Positions 1 through 7,599 of a DNA stretch of 64,000 bases are shown here, in pieces. The translations under genes and the position numbers were made by a program. The stretch is from Campylobacter geochelonis (lineage in GTDB: Bacteria > Campylobacterota > Campylobacteria > Campylobacterales > Campylobacteraceae): positions 62,001 to 126,000 of the forward strand of contig NZ_CP053844.1 in assembly GCF_013201685.1 (NCBI RefSeq), read 5' to 3'. A model generated the notes under the pieces. It did not search any database. It was not told where the DNA came from and was given only the letters and a program-made list of their open reading frames with translations. Position 1 is the first letter of the stretch; every line of letters begins with the position of its first letter.

Positions 1-1644
1 TTTCTCCGATTATTAGGGGATTGAAACCGATATTTAGTTACTGATTGTGTTCTATAATCTAGTTTAGACACTTTCTCCGATTATTAGGGGATTGAAACCT
101 TATTAGGTATCTCCCTGTAATCTATGGAAGGACCAGAGCCTTGTTTAGACACTTTCTCCGATTATTAGGGGATTGAAACAATTACTCTAGCTGTTGTAGG
201 AAGCTCTTTTAATACCATGTTTAGACACTTTCTCCGATTATTAGGGGATTGAAACTTTTAAATCTACAAATGTTAATTGCTAAGTTGGGGTTTAGACACT
301 TTCTCCGATTATTAGGGGATTGAAACTTAGCATTTCCTTTTACTACAGCATCTCCAAAGACTTCAGGTTTAGACACTTTCTCCGATTATTAGGGGATTGA
401 AACAAAAATAAAACTATGCGCATCGCTTATGTGAGTTATACTACGTTTAGACACTTTCTCCGATTATTAGGGGATTGAAACTTAGCATTTCCTTTTACTA
501 CAGCATCTCCAAAGACTTCAGGTTTAGACACTTTCTCCGATTATTAGGGGATTGAAACAAAAATAAAACTATGCGCATCGCTTATGTGAGTTATACTACG
601 TTTAGACACTTTCTCCGATTATTAGGGGATTGAAACACTCTTTCTAACTCTTTTTTAATATTCATTTTTTTTTGTTTAGACACTTTCTCCGATTATTAGG
701 GGATTGAAACAGCATCTATACTATGGACTATGTTTACCGCTAGGCTTCTCCACTGTTTAGACACTTTCTCCGATTATTAGGGGATTGAAACGTTAAAAGG
801 GAATTAACAGCCCCTACACCTGTTACCACGTTTAGATACTTTCTCCGATTATTAGGGGATTGAAACAAACTATTAAAGATATTTTTAAAATCTTTATTTT
901 CAATCTTTGTTTAGACACTTTCTCCGATTATTAGGGGATTGAAACGCTTTCTGATGCCTTTTCGGCTTTTTGTTCCCTTCTAGAGTTGGGTTTAGACACT
1001 TTCTCCGATTATTAGGGGATTGAAACCTAATACTATTACTCTATTTCCTACTGTTCTTGTTTGTTTAGACACTTTCTCCGATTATTAGGGGATTGAAACT
1101 TTTTTATAACTAACGCCTTTTCTTGTTGTGTAGGTTTTTTGTTTAGACACTTTCTCCGATTATTAGGGGATTGAAACCCTTTGAGGTAGAAATGTTCATC
1201 CTCTTTTTTTTCATTTTGTTTAGACACTTTCTCCGATTATTAGGGGATTGAAACGCTTTGTTGGCGACTGCTGTCGCTACTTGTTGGTCTGACAATTCCG
1301 TTTAGACACTTTCTCCGATTATTAGGGGATTGAAACGCTTTATATGTATAGCCACCATTAACTTAGGTATGTTGAAGTTTAGACACTTTCTCCGATTATT
1401 AGGGGATTGAAACAAGATATAGTTATCTTAAGGAATTTGAAGGAGAAACCTTCAGGGTTTAGACACTTTCTCCGATTATTAGGGGATTGAAACTTACTAG
1501 CTTTGTAACAGTCAACTAAAATGGACTGTTTAGACACTTTCTCCGATTATTAGGAGATTGAAACTCAGTTATGACACCCCAGATGTGGTATTTACCACCC
1601 GAGTTTTGTTTAGACACTTTCTCCGATTATTAGGGGATTGAGAT
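1..1644 (+). CRISPR. CRISPR array, trailer half, 22 repeats and 21 spacers
   Basis: A 37-nt repeat starting GTTTAGACAC and ending GGGGATTGAAAC recurs at 62, 143, 219, 290, 367, 445, 522, 600, 674, 755, 830, 909, 990, 1063, 1141, 1218, 1300, 1377, 1457, 1528 and 1608. The last 27 nt of another repeat occupy 1-27, so the array continues to the left. Spacers are 34-45 nt. Repeat 12 (830) has GTTTAGATAC, repeat 21 (1528) has TAGGAGATTG, and the last repeat ends GAGAT instead of GAAAC. A degenerate last repeat on the right and the ATTGAAAC 3' end, which becomes the 8-nt crRNA handle in Cas6-processed type I-B/III systems, both put the leader left of the window and transcription rightward. The cas6 at 5797 is the likely processing enzyme. 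Confidence 0.98.
327..636 (+). repeat. 155-bp tandem duplication of two spacer-repeat units inside the array
   Basis: Bases 327-481 (spacer 5, repeat 6, spacer 6, repeat 7) are followed by an apparently identical copy at 482-636. Spacer 5 equals spacer 7 and spacer 6 equals spacer 8. This is recombination between repeats, not new spacer acquisition. Confidence 0.96.
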
Positions 1645-1705
1645 AGAATTTGCATATAAGCAGTAGGTTTTATAAAAATTTAGCTTTAGCCAAATAAAAA
1701 AGAGG

Positions 1706-1711
1706 TATAAT
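1706..1711 (+). promoter_or_regulatory. -10 box for the 1742 gene
   Basis: TATAAT follows the array trailer and lies 30 bases before the ATG at 1742. No good -35 hexamer is visible, which is usual in Campylobacter sigma-70 promoters. Confidence 0.6.
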
Positions 1712-1741
1712 TAAATTTAAATTATAAAACTTGGAGAAGAT

Positions 1742-2113
1742 ATGGGCGAATTTTTTATGTCTGCTATAACTTATATGGACTATGTTACTATTATCTTTGC
1801 TTTTGCGACGATGTTTGCTGTTTTTTGGCAGTGGTATTTCAGAAGAAAAGACAATAACGAAATAACAATTTATATAGATAAAGATGGCGAAAAAAACGAG
1901 CTTCCTATCAAAATTTTGCGTAAAAATATCTCTCGCGCTGAGGTATTTGGCATTTTAGGGGCTTTGCATACTGGTCAACAATGGTCGATAAAATACACTT
2001 CAACAGTAGAATTTATGCAAGATATTTTACAAATTCAACTGTATAAAAAAGATTTTTTAGAGATAAAACTAACAAGCAATGACAACTTCCAAACAGATAT
2101 CGACTACTTATAA
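1742..2113 (+). CDS. small membrane-anchored protein of unknown function
   Basis: The 123-residue protein has one hydrophobic segment at about residues 10-30, followed by a basic stretch (RRKD) and a soluble C-terminal part of roughly 90 residues. A GGAG Shine-Dalgarno sits just before the ATG. It is the first gene after the CRISPR trailer, has its own -10 box, and is followed by hairpins, so it appears monocistronic. I recognise no family. By position it could be an accessory defence gene, but nothing in its sequence shows that. Topology would place the N-terminus outside and the soluble domain in the cytoplasm. Confidence 0.75.
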   Translation: MGEFFMSAITYMDYVTIIFAFATMFAVFWQWYFRRKDNNEITIYIDKDGEKNELPIKILRKNISRAEVFGILGALHTGQQWSIKYTSTVEFMQDILQIQLYKKDFLEIKLTSNDNFQTDIDYL

Positions 2114-2138
2114 AAACACCTTTTATAAAATCAAATTA

Positions 2139-2169
2139 AAATTCTAAAGCTAAATCGGCTTTAGAATTT
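2139..2169. terminator. hairpin after the 1742 gene
   Basis: A perfect 12-bp inverted repeat (arms AAATTCTAAAGC and GCTTTAGAATTT, 7-nt loop). A weaker 8-bp hairpin, TTATAAAA/TTTTATAA, overlaps the stop codon at 2108-2128. Confidence 0.6.
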
Positions 2170-2223
2170 AAAAACTACTTTGATTTAAACCCATAACTTT
2201 TTATTTATAGACATTATATGTCC

Positions 2224-2251
2224 ATAACAAACACTACAATTCCTTTGTTAT
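2224..2251. promoter_or_regulatory. inverted repeat upstream of darT, candidate operator
   Basis: Arms ATAACAAA (2224-2231) and TTTGTTAT (2244-2251) are separated by 12 bases and end 21 bases before the darT start. A second, shorter pair GACAT/ATGTC lies at 2210-2222. Symmetric sites here are what an autoregulating winged-helix WYL protein, such as the one encoded two genes downstream, would be expected to bind. That link is inferred. Confidence 0.45.
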
Positions 2252-2272
2252 AAATCAAATAAAGGAAAAATT

Positions 2273-2878
2273 ATGAAAGCTAATCTTAACCAACTAAACA
2301 AGATAAACTACCTATCTCATATGACATCTTTACAAAATTTAGAAAACATTTTAAAGCATGGATTACAAAACCACTATACAAAATACAAAGTTACAGATAT
2401 AAGTAACACCGAAGTAAATGCTAGACGAGAGGTCAAAGAGAACATTTACGGGCATAAAATTCACGAATACGTTCCATTCTACTTCAACCCGCGAAATGCC
2501 ATGCTATATCGTAACAGATACGAAGATGATGTTATCATCCTTGGATTTAGCGTTATGATAGTTAAAGCAAACAAAGTCTTGTTCTCAAACAAAAATGCCT
2601 CTAAACGAGATGTTAAATTCACAAAAAATTTGTCTGATTTGGTCGATGAAGAGTTTATAAATTTCAAAGATGTATTTTCTACTAGCTGGTGTAACAACCA
2701 TATACGAAATGAAGAGTTAAAGGCTGTGATGATGGCTGAAGCTTTGGTTTATAAAAGCGTTGATATATCAAATTTGCGTTTTATTATCTGTAAAGATAAA
2801 AGCACAGCGGATAAAATAAATGCTAAATTTAGGCTTAAAGGTATTAAGGTTATAATAGATTCAAGCAAGTTTTTTTAG
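2273..2878 (+). CDS. darT: DarT-type DNA ADP-ribosyltransferase toxin
   Basis: The 201-residue protein has the DarT (DUF4433) pattern: an N-terminal LSHMT with His16, a central PFYFNPRNAMLY block near residue 65-77, and a C-terminal ELKAVMMAEALV helix in which Glu156 matches the catalytic glutamate. DarT enzymes use NAD+ to ADP-ribosylate bases of single-stranded DNA in a sequence-specific way, blocking replication. They act in growth arrest and phage defence. Length is normal for the family (about 200-220). The ATG has AAAGGAAAA upstream. The antitoxin gene starts 9 bases after the stop, so the pair is co-transcribed. No truncation or frameshift is visible, and the key residues are present. 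Confidence 0.9.
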   Translation: MKANLNQLNKINYLSHMTSLQNLENILKHGLQNHYTKYKVTDISNTEVNARREVKENIYGHKIHEYVPFYFNPRNAMLYRNRYEDDVIILGFSVMIVKANKVLFSNKNASKRDVKFTKNLSDLVDEEFINFKDVFSTSWCNNHIRNEELKAVMMAEALVYKSVDISNLRFIICKDKSTADKINAKFRLKGIKVIIDSSKFF

Positions 2879-2887
2879 GAGTTAAAA

Positions 2888-3607
2888 ATGCTTAAAGTTA
2901 AAATGGGAAATATATTTAATTCAAAATGCCAAACCATAGTAAATACAATCAACTGTGTAGGAGTTATGGGTGCTGGGATTGCGTATGAGTTTAGGCTTAG
3001 ATATCCAAATATGTATGAAAAATATCTAAATTTGTGTAATTTCGATAACCCAAATAGGATAAAAACTGGTAATCTTTGGCTATATACGCCATCAAACAAC
3101 GAAATTCAAAGCTTTAAACAGATACTAAATTTCCCTACAAAAAACCACTGGAAATTTCCATCAAAGATAGAATTTATAGAAGCTGGACTTAATAAATTTA
3201 GCCAAACATATAAAGACAAAGGCATTACAAGCATAGCATTTCCGCTTCTTGGCGCAGATAAAGGCGGTTTGGATAAAGAAGTGGTTTTGAATTTGATGAA
3301 AAAGAAGTTAGAAAAGCTGGATTTGGATGTTGAAATTTGGGAGTTTGATAGGTTTGCAAATGATGATTTATACGATGATTTTAAAAACAAATTTCAAAGT
3401 ATCGAGCTAAAAGAGCTTAAAAAAATAGCTAAAAATTTAGGGTTTAAAGGTATAAAATTTGCATCTATCCAAAAAGCATTAGATGATGAAAATATCAAAA
3501 GTATGAGCGGTATGTTACGCACAAATGGGCTTGGCGATAAAACTCTTGAAGCTTGTTTTAGACTTGTGATGAGTGGCAATGTTTTGACTCAAAAAAGCTT
3601 GTTTTAA
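2888..3607 (+). CDS. darG: DarG-type macrodomain antitoxin
   Basis: Residues 1 to about 155 form a macro domain. The ADP-ribose-binding block NCVGVMGAGIAYEF lies near residues 18-31 and the FPLLGADKGGLD segment follows later. The remaining 80 or so residues are a predicted helical domain, as in other DarG proteins where the C-terminal part contacts the toxin. DarG removes ADP-ribose from DNA and so reverses DarT. At 239 residues it is longer than a bare macro domain and shorter than many DarG proteins. The start has GGAG at a good distance. It is the middle gene of a three-gene operon with darT and the WYL gene. Confidence 0.9.
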   Translation: MLKVKMGNIFNSKCQTIVNTINCVGVMGAGIAYEFRLRYPNMYEKYLNLCNFDNPNRIKTGNLWLYTPSNNEIQSFKQILNFPTKNHWKFPSKIEFIEAGLNKFSQTYKDKGITSIAFPLLGADKGGLDKEVVLNLMKKKLEKLDLDVEIWEFDRFANDDLYDDFKNKFQSIELKELKKIAKNLGFKGIKFASIQKALDDENIKSMSGMLRTNGLGDKTLEACFRLVMSGNVLTQKSLF

Positions 3608-3615
3608 GGAAGAAA

Positions 3616-4569
3616 ATGAATAATCAAACAAAAAGAGTTTTAGCGCTTTTAGAAATGTTTAGCAAAGGCGAAATCGTTATCATAGAAAATTTAATGAACC
3701 ATCCGCTATGGTATGGCCTAAGCGAAAAAACAATTCGTAGAGATTTAGATATCATAAAAAGCAATTTATCTCAAAGTTTTGAGTGCGTTAGAACTACAAA
3801 AGGCGCGTATAAAGCGGTAACTAACAGCTTGCTTGAAAATTTTGTTGATAACAAGATGTTAAGTTTGCTTGTGATTGCTTATAATATAGCTAAGAAAAAT
3901 TCGCTTTTTTCAAGTCTTGATTTAAGCAAAGATGATAAATATATACTAGAAAACAAGATAAAAGAATCAAGCAAATGCTACGAGTTTATCAACAAAGCCA
4001 TAGAGAATGGAAAGCTAAATTTAGATATGTTAAAAAGCATAGAATTTGCTATAAAACACGCTCATAAAATCACGCTAAAATACAACGCAAATAGCGAGAA
4101 AATCGTAGTTTATACAAATCCATATAAAATTATATTTATAAATGAAAATTTCTATCTTGTTACTTTCGCTGATGATATTTTTAGTGTTTTTAGGCTTTTA
4201 AATATCGAAGAAATTGCCGTTAGCAAAGACACTTTTCATAAAAATTATGAAGTTTTAGACTTTATAAAAACTATGCAAACGCCTTTTGCTAAATTCAGCC
4301 CAAATTTCAAAGAGAATTTAATAGATGTGAAGATAGTGGTTTTTGCGCAAAAAGCAAGGTATTTTAAAGCAAAAAAGTTTTTTAACTCACAAGTTATCGA
4401 AAAAGAAAACGATGATGGCTCGGTTATCGTGAGTTATAAATTTACTCAAACACTTGAAGTTAAGAGCTTTTTGCTTAGTTGGATTGAGGATATAAAAATT
4501 TTAGAACCAGCAAGTTTAAAAGATGAAATGAAAGAAATTTTGCTTAATTCGTTAGCAAATTTTAAGTAA
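3616..4569 (+). CDS. WYL-domain transcriptional regulator, third gene of the darTG operon
   Basis: The 317-residue protein starts with a winged helix-turn-helix (about residues 5-65, with SEKTIRRDLDIIKS as recognition region). After a helical linker comes a WYL-type domain (about 140-215, with ITLKYNAN and the NPYKIIFINENFYLVTF strand), then a C-terminal domain. This order and length match wHTH-WYL-WCX repressors such as CapW and BrxR, which sit beside and repress phage-defence operons. The gene starts 8 bases after darG with AAGGAAG upstream, so it is very probably co-transcribed. I infer that it represses its own operon through the symmetric sequences before darT. It could also regulate the downstream csx1-cas6 promoter. 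Confidence 0.85.
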   Translation: MNNQTKRVLALLEMFSKGEIVIIENLMNHPLWYGLSEKTIRRDLDIIKSNLSQSFECVRTTKGAYKAVTNSLLENFVDNKMLSLLVIAYNIAKKNSLFSSLDLSKDDKYILENKIKESSKCYEFINKAIENGKLNLDMLKSIEFAIKHAHKITLKYNANSEKIVVYTNPYKIIFINENFYLVTFADDIFSVFRLLNIEEIAVSKDTFHKNYEVLDFIKTMQTPFAKFSPNFKENLIDVKIVVFAQKARYFKAKKFFNSQVIEKENDDGSVIVSYKFTQTLEVKSFLLSWIEDIKILEPASLKDEMKEILLNSLANFK

Positions 4570-4609
4570 ATTCGCCAAATTTATATAAATTTAAACTTAA
4601 GTTATGTGT

Positions 4610-4618
4610 GATATAATT
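4610..4618 (+). promoter_or_regulatory. extended -10 promoter for csx1-cas6
   Basis: TGATATAAT is an extended -10 (TGnTATAAT) 33 bases before the csx1 ATG. It shows that csx1-cas6 has its own promoter, separate from the darTG operon. Confidence 0.6.
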
Positions 4619-4651
4619 TTAAAAATATTAAATTACTAAAAGAAGTGTTAA

Positions 4652-5800
4652 ATGAAACTTATAGCTACTCTTGGCTCTACCCCGCTAAAAGATAAACCAT
4701 TTTCATATCAAATCGAAAATGAAATTTATAAAGAATTCCTAGCGTTTAAAGCCGTTCAAAGGCACTATGAAATCTTAGACAAAGATGTTACTATATTTGG
4801 TACAAAAGAGACATTGAGCAAACTTGGAAATGAGATAAAACATCATAAATTTGAAAATATAGATGATATACAAAAAAGCGAAGGGTTTAGCGATAACCAA
4901 CTTGCTTTTTATATGTTTGAGCATATTTTTAATGACAAAGAAGATGATTTTATACTAGATATTACACAGGGATTTAGGCATTATCCTATATCTATTTTTT
5001 CCTCTATTTTGCTTTCTAAAAATTATAATCCACAAGCGATTTATTATGCTAAAACTACAGATGAAAATGCTCAAGAGTTTAAATTTATTGATTTACTCGA
5101 GACAATTTATAGTTCAAATTTAATTATTTTAATTAATACTTTTATTAAAACCGGCGGGGTTCCGGAATTTGGTAAAACAAATGGAGATATGGATAAACTT
5201 TATCCATTTCTTAAAAAATTAGGCAATGAACTCTCATTAAATCAATATCTCACTGCTATAAATTCGGCAAAACATATAGAAAAAATTATAGATAGTTTAA
5301 GAGATAAATTTAAGTTTTTAGATAAAAATTTTAATGAACTTACTAAAGATTTAAAACAAATTTCAAGTTTGGAAAATAAAAGTGAGTATATTCAACTTAT
5401 AGAATTTGCCCAATTTGCACTTGATAAAAATCTATTAGTTCAGGCTATGCAATTTCTAATAGAGGCAATTTTAGCCTATTTAGACCAAAAACTACAAGAG
5501 AAATATCCAAATACACTAGTTGGTGTAAAAAAGCTCAATATCACAAAAAATACAAGAAAAACTTCGCAAGATATTTATAAGATAAGAAGCGCTATAAAAA
5601 GCGATATATTGTATAAAAAAACAATAAATAAGCAAAAATATCAAGCTATTTTTGGTACAAATCTATTAAATTTATTAATAAACTTAAAGGATATAGACAT
5701 TAAAAGAAATGATATCTCTCACCCAAATTTTAAAAATACCGGCATTAGCGCGAGTCTTGTTTACAAATATATTAGTGATTTTAAAAAGATGGTTTTATGA
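4652..5800 (+). CDS. csx1: CARF-HEPN CRISPR ancillary ribonuclease (Csx1 / TM1812 family)
   Basis: Residues 1-150 look like a CARF domain: it opens with MKLIATLGSTPL and has the TM1812-family signature DITQGFRHYP at 103-112. CARF domains bind cyclic oligoadenylates made by Cas10. The C-terminus carries RNDISH, an R-x4-H motif (Arg352, His357) diagnostic of HEPN ribonucleases, so the protein should be an activated, fairly non-specific RNase. The helical middle (about 190-300) is typical. At 382 residues it is of normal size. Its last four bases overlap the cas6 start (ATGA), so the two are translationally coupled. Without Cas10 in the window the source of its activator is unknown. Confidence 0.85.
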   Translation: MKLIATLGSTPLKDKPFSYQIENEIYKEFLAFKAVQRHYEILDKDVTIFGTKETLSKLGNEIKHHKFENIDDIQKSEGFSDNQLAFYMFEHIFNDKEDDFILDITQGFRHYPISIFSSILLSKNYNPQAIYYAKTTDENAQEFKFIDLLETIYSSNLIILINTFIKTGGVPEFGKTNGDMDKLYPFLKKLGNELSLNQYLTAINSAKHIEKIIDSLRDKFKFLDKNFNELTKDLKQISSLENKSEYIQLIEFAQFALDKNLLVQAMQFLIEAILAYLDQKLQEKYPNTLVGVKKLNITKNTRKTSQDIYKIRSAIKSDILYKKTINKQKYQAIFGTNLLNLLINLKDIDIKRNDISHPNFKNTGISASLVYKYISDFKKMVL

Positions 5801-6615
5801 TAAAATATGCCTTTTTAAGCGTGGTTGGTATCGCAAATATTGTTCCAAAAGAGCCGTTTATCGGTTCTATGATTAGAGGTTGTTTGGGATATGCGCTTAG
5901 AAAAACGGTTTGTATTTTTCCAAATTTAGAGTGTAAAAAGTGCGCTAAAACGCATAAATGTGCTTATTATAAATTTTACGAAAACGAAAATGAGCTTTCA
6001 AATTTTCGTATCGATGTGAGCCTTTATCAAAAAACTTACGATTTTAAAATTTGGCTTTTTGAAGATGGAGTTTGTTTTATCCCATATCTCATCGTCGCTT
6101 TTGAATATATGCAAGAAATCGGGCTTGGACACGATAGGCGAAAGTTTACATTTGATAAAATTTTGCTTAATTCAAAGGTGATTTATGAAAATATGGTTTT
6201 GCTAAGTAAGGATTTTAGCAGTCTAACTTTCAAACCTAAATTTCAAGCTGATAATGTAAAAGTCATATTAAAAACTCCACTTAGAATCAAACAAGATGGT
6301 CATATAGCGCAATCCCTTGACTTAACGAGCTTTTTACGCTCGCTAGTAAGAAGAGTTTATCTTTTAAAAGGCATTAACAAAAAGGTCGATTTTACTCCAA
6401 AATTTAGCGATTTTAAACCAAATTTAGAGTTTTATAATCTGCAAAGATACAGCAACAGGCAAAAGAAAAAGCACGAAATCGCTGGGCTGATTGGGGAGTT
6501 TAAAATTTATGATTTAGACAAAACAAGCGTAGAGCTACTCGAACTTGCTAGCATAATCGGAGCTGGAAAATCAACAGCGCTTGGACTTGGAAATATTCAA
6601 ATAGATATTATATAA
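5797..6615 (+). CDS. cas6: Cas6-type pre-crRNA endoribonuclease
   Basis: The 272-residue RAMP protein ends with the glycine-rich loop GAGKSTALGLGNIQ (255-268), the hallmark of Cas6 proteins. PFIGSMIRGCLGYALR near the N-terminus matches the first RAMP helix. A cysteine cluster (CKKC and KCAYY, about residues 47-57) suggests a structural metal site, seen in the PF10040-type Cas6 group. Cas6 cuts the repeat in the pre-crRNA and leaves the 8-nt handle, which fits the ATTGAAAC end of the array repeat. It overlaps csx1 by four bases. No cas7, cas5 or cas10 follows: the next genes are on the other strand. It may serve effector genes located left of the window. Confidence 0.88.
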   Translation: MIKYAFLSVVGIANIVPKEPFIGSMIRGCLGYALRKTVCIFPNLECKKCAKTHKCAYYKFYENENELSNFRIDVSLYQKTYDFKIWLFEDGVCFIPYLIVAFEYMQEIGLGHDRRKFTFDKILLNSKVIYENMVLLSKDFSSLTFKPKFQADNVKVILKTPLRIKQDGHIAQSLDLTSFLRSLVRRVYLLKGINKKVDFTPKFSDFKPNLEFYNLQRYSNRQKKKHEIAGLIGEFKIYDLDKTSVELLELASIIGAGKSTALGLGNIQIDII

Positions 6616-6912
6616 ATAAATTTAAACACGTGAGATATTTGTGCGTAAACTAAAAAATATTTAGCGCGATGGATATAATCTTGAGTTGCTATAAATTTTT
6701 ATAATTTATAACTTTTATATAAAAAATATCCTAAATTTTATAAATTTCTTTTTGATTTTAGTGATTTAAAGTATGTTTTTAATATAAAACTACATATTAA
6801 TAAATTTAATTTAGCTAATTTTATCATTTACCAAAACCACAAGCGCTACTAAATCAAACCAACTTATATGCTTTCGCCTCATTTTAACTGCGCAAGTCTA
6901 TCAAATATCACT

Positions 6913-7599
6913 TCAATCTAAGCAAATTCTATACCCTATGCCAGATATATTTTCTATCAAATTTTGATCTGTTTTTAACCTTATCTTTTTTATAGTCATT
7001 CTAAGCGCTTCGTTGCTCATGCTCTTATCGCTCCAGACAAAATTTTCTATCACTTCATAACTTACGACTTTGTTTATGTTGCTAACTAGTAAAAAGAAGA
7101 GTTTTGCTTCGGTTTTTGGCATAAATATCTCTTCGCCATTTTTAAAGAGGACTTTTTGGCTTAAGTCATACTCATAAATGTTTTTAAATTTGATTTTGTT
7201 TTCGCATAAATTTTTTGTAGCCATTATAATTGTTGTTTGAAGCTCCTCGATTTTAAATGGTTTTCTAAGATAATTATACGCGCCAAGTTCGATTGAAGCT
7301 AGCATATTTTCGCTTGTATCATATGAAGTTATGATTATACAGCACAAGTGAGGCGCTCGTTTTTTAATCTCATCTATCATCTCAAGACCAGTTAAATTTG
7401 GTAAATTTATATCAGTTACAACGATATCAAACTCATCTTTAAAATACTTTTCAAAGCCTTCTAATCCATCTTTTGCGCTAACTAGTTTTTTGCAGTAAAA
7501 CTCCAAAGACTGAGTTATGGCCAAACGAGTATTCTCATCATCTTCGACGAGCAAAACAGAGATATTTTTAAGTTTTGAAAGTATGTTTATGTCTAGCAT
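6913..7599 (-). CDS. OmpR-type response regulator of the flavocytochrome operon
   Basis: A receiver domain occupies residues 1-125 (acidic pair Asp20-Asp21, phospho-acceptor Asp63 in VVTDINLPN, Lys in LRKPF). It is followed by a winged-helix trans_reg domain with MTIKKIRLKTD and the C-terminal GIGYRI hairpin. I chose the ATG at 7599, which overlaps the kinase stop by seven bases (ATGCTAG). An upstream in-frame start at 7674 would add a 25-residue extension lying inside the kinase gene. It should be phosphorylated by the kinase encoded immediately before it and control this seven-gene operon, the usual target of a regulator encoded at the end of a respiratory cluster. No direct-repeat binding site was identified. 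Confidence 0.85.
   Translation of the reverse strand: MLDINILSKLKNISVLLVEDDENTRLAITQSLEFYCKKLVSAKDGLEGFEKYFKDEFDIVVTDINLPNLTGLEMIDEIKKRAPHLCCIIITSYDTSENMLASIELGAYNYLRKPFKIEELQTTIIMATKNLCENKIKFKNIYEYDLSQKVLFKNGEEIFMPKTEAKLFFLLVSNINKVVSYEVIENFVWSDKSMSNEALRMTIKKIRLKTDQNLIENISGIGYRICLD

Noticed and set aside
717-1790. Shared 13-mer TATGGACTATGTT between spacer 10 and the 1742 gene, suggesting self-targeting
   Set aside because: The match stops after 13 bases and the flanks differ. It is too short for a protospacer and expected by chance in AT-rich DNA.
6616-6912. Possible small RNA or gene between cas6 and the response regulator
   Set aside because: The 297-bp convergent gap shows no start with a ribosome site, no clear hairpin and no promoter box.
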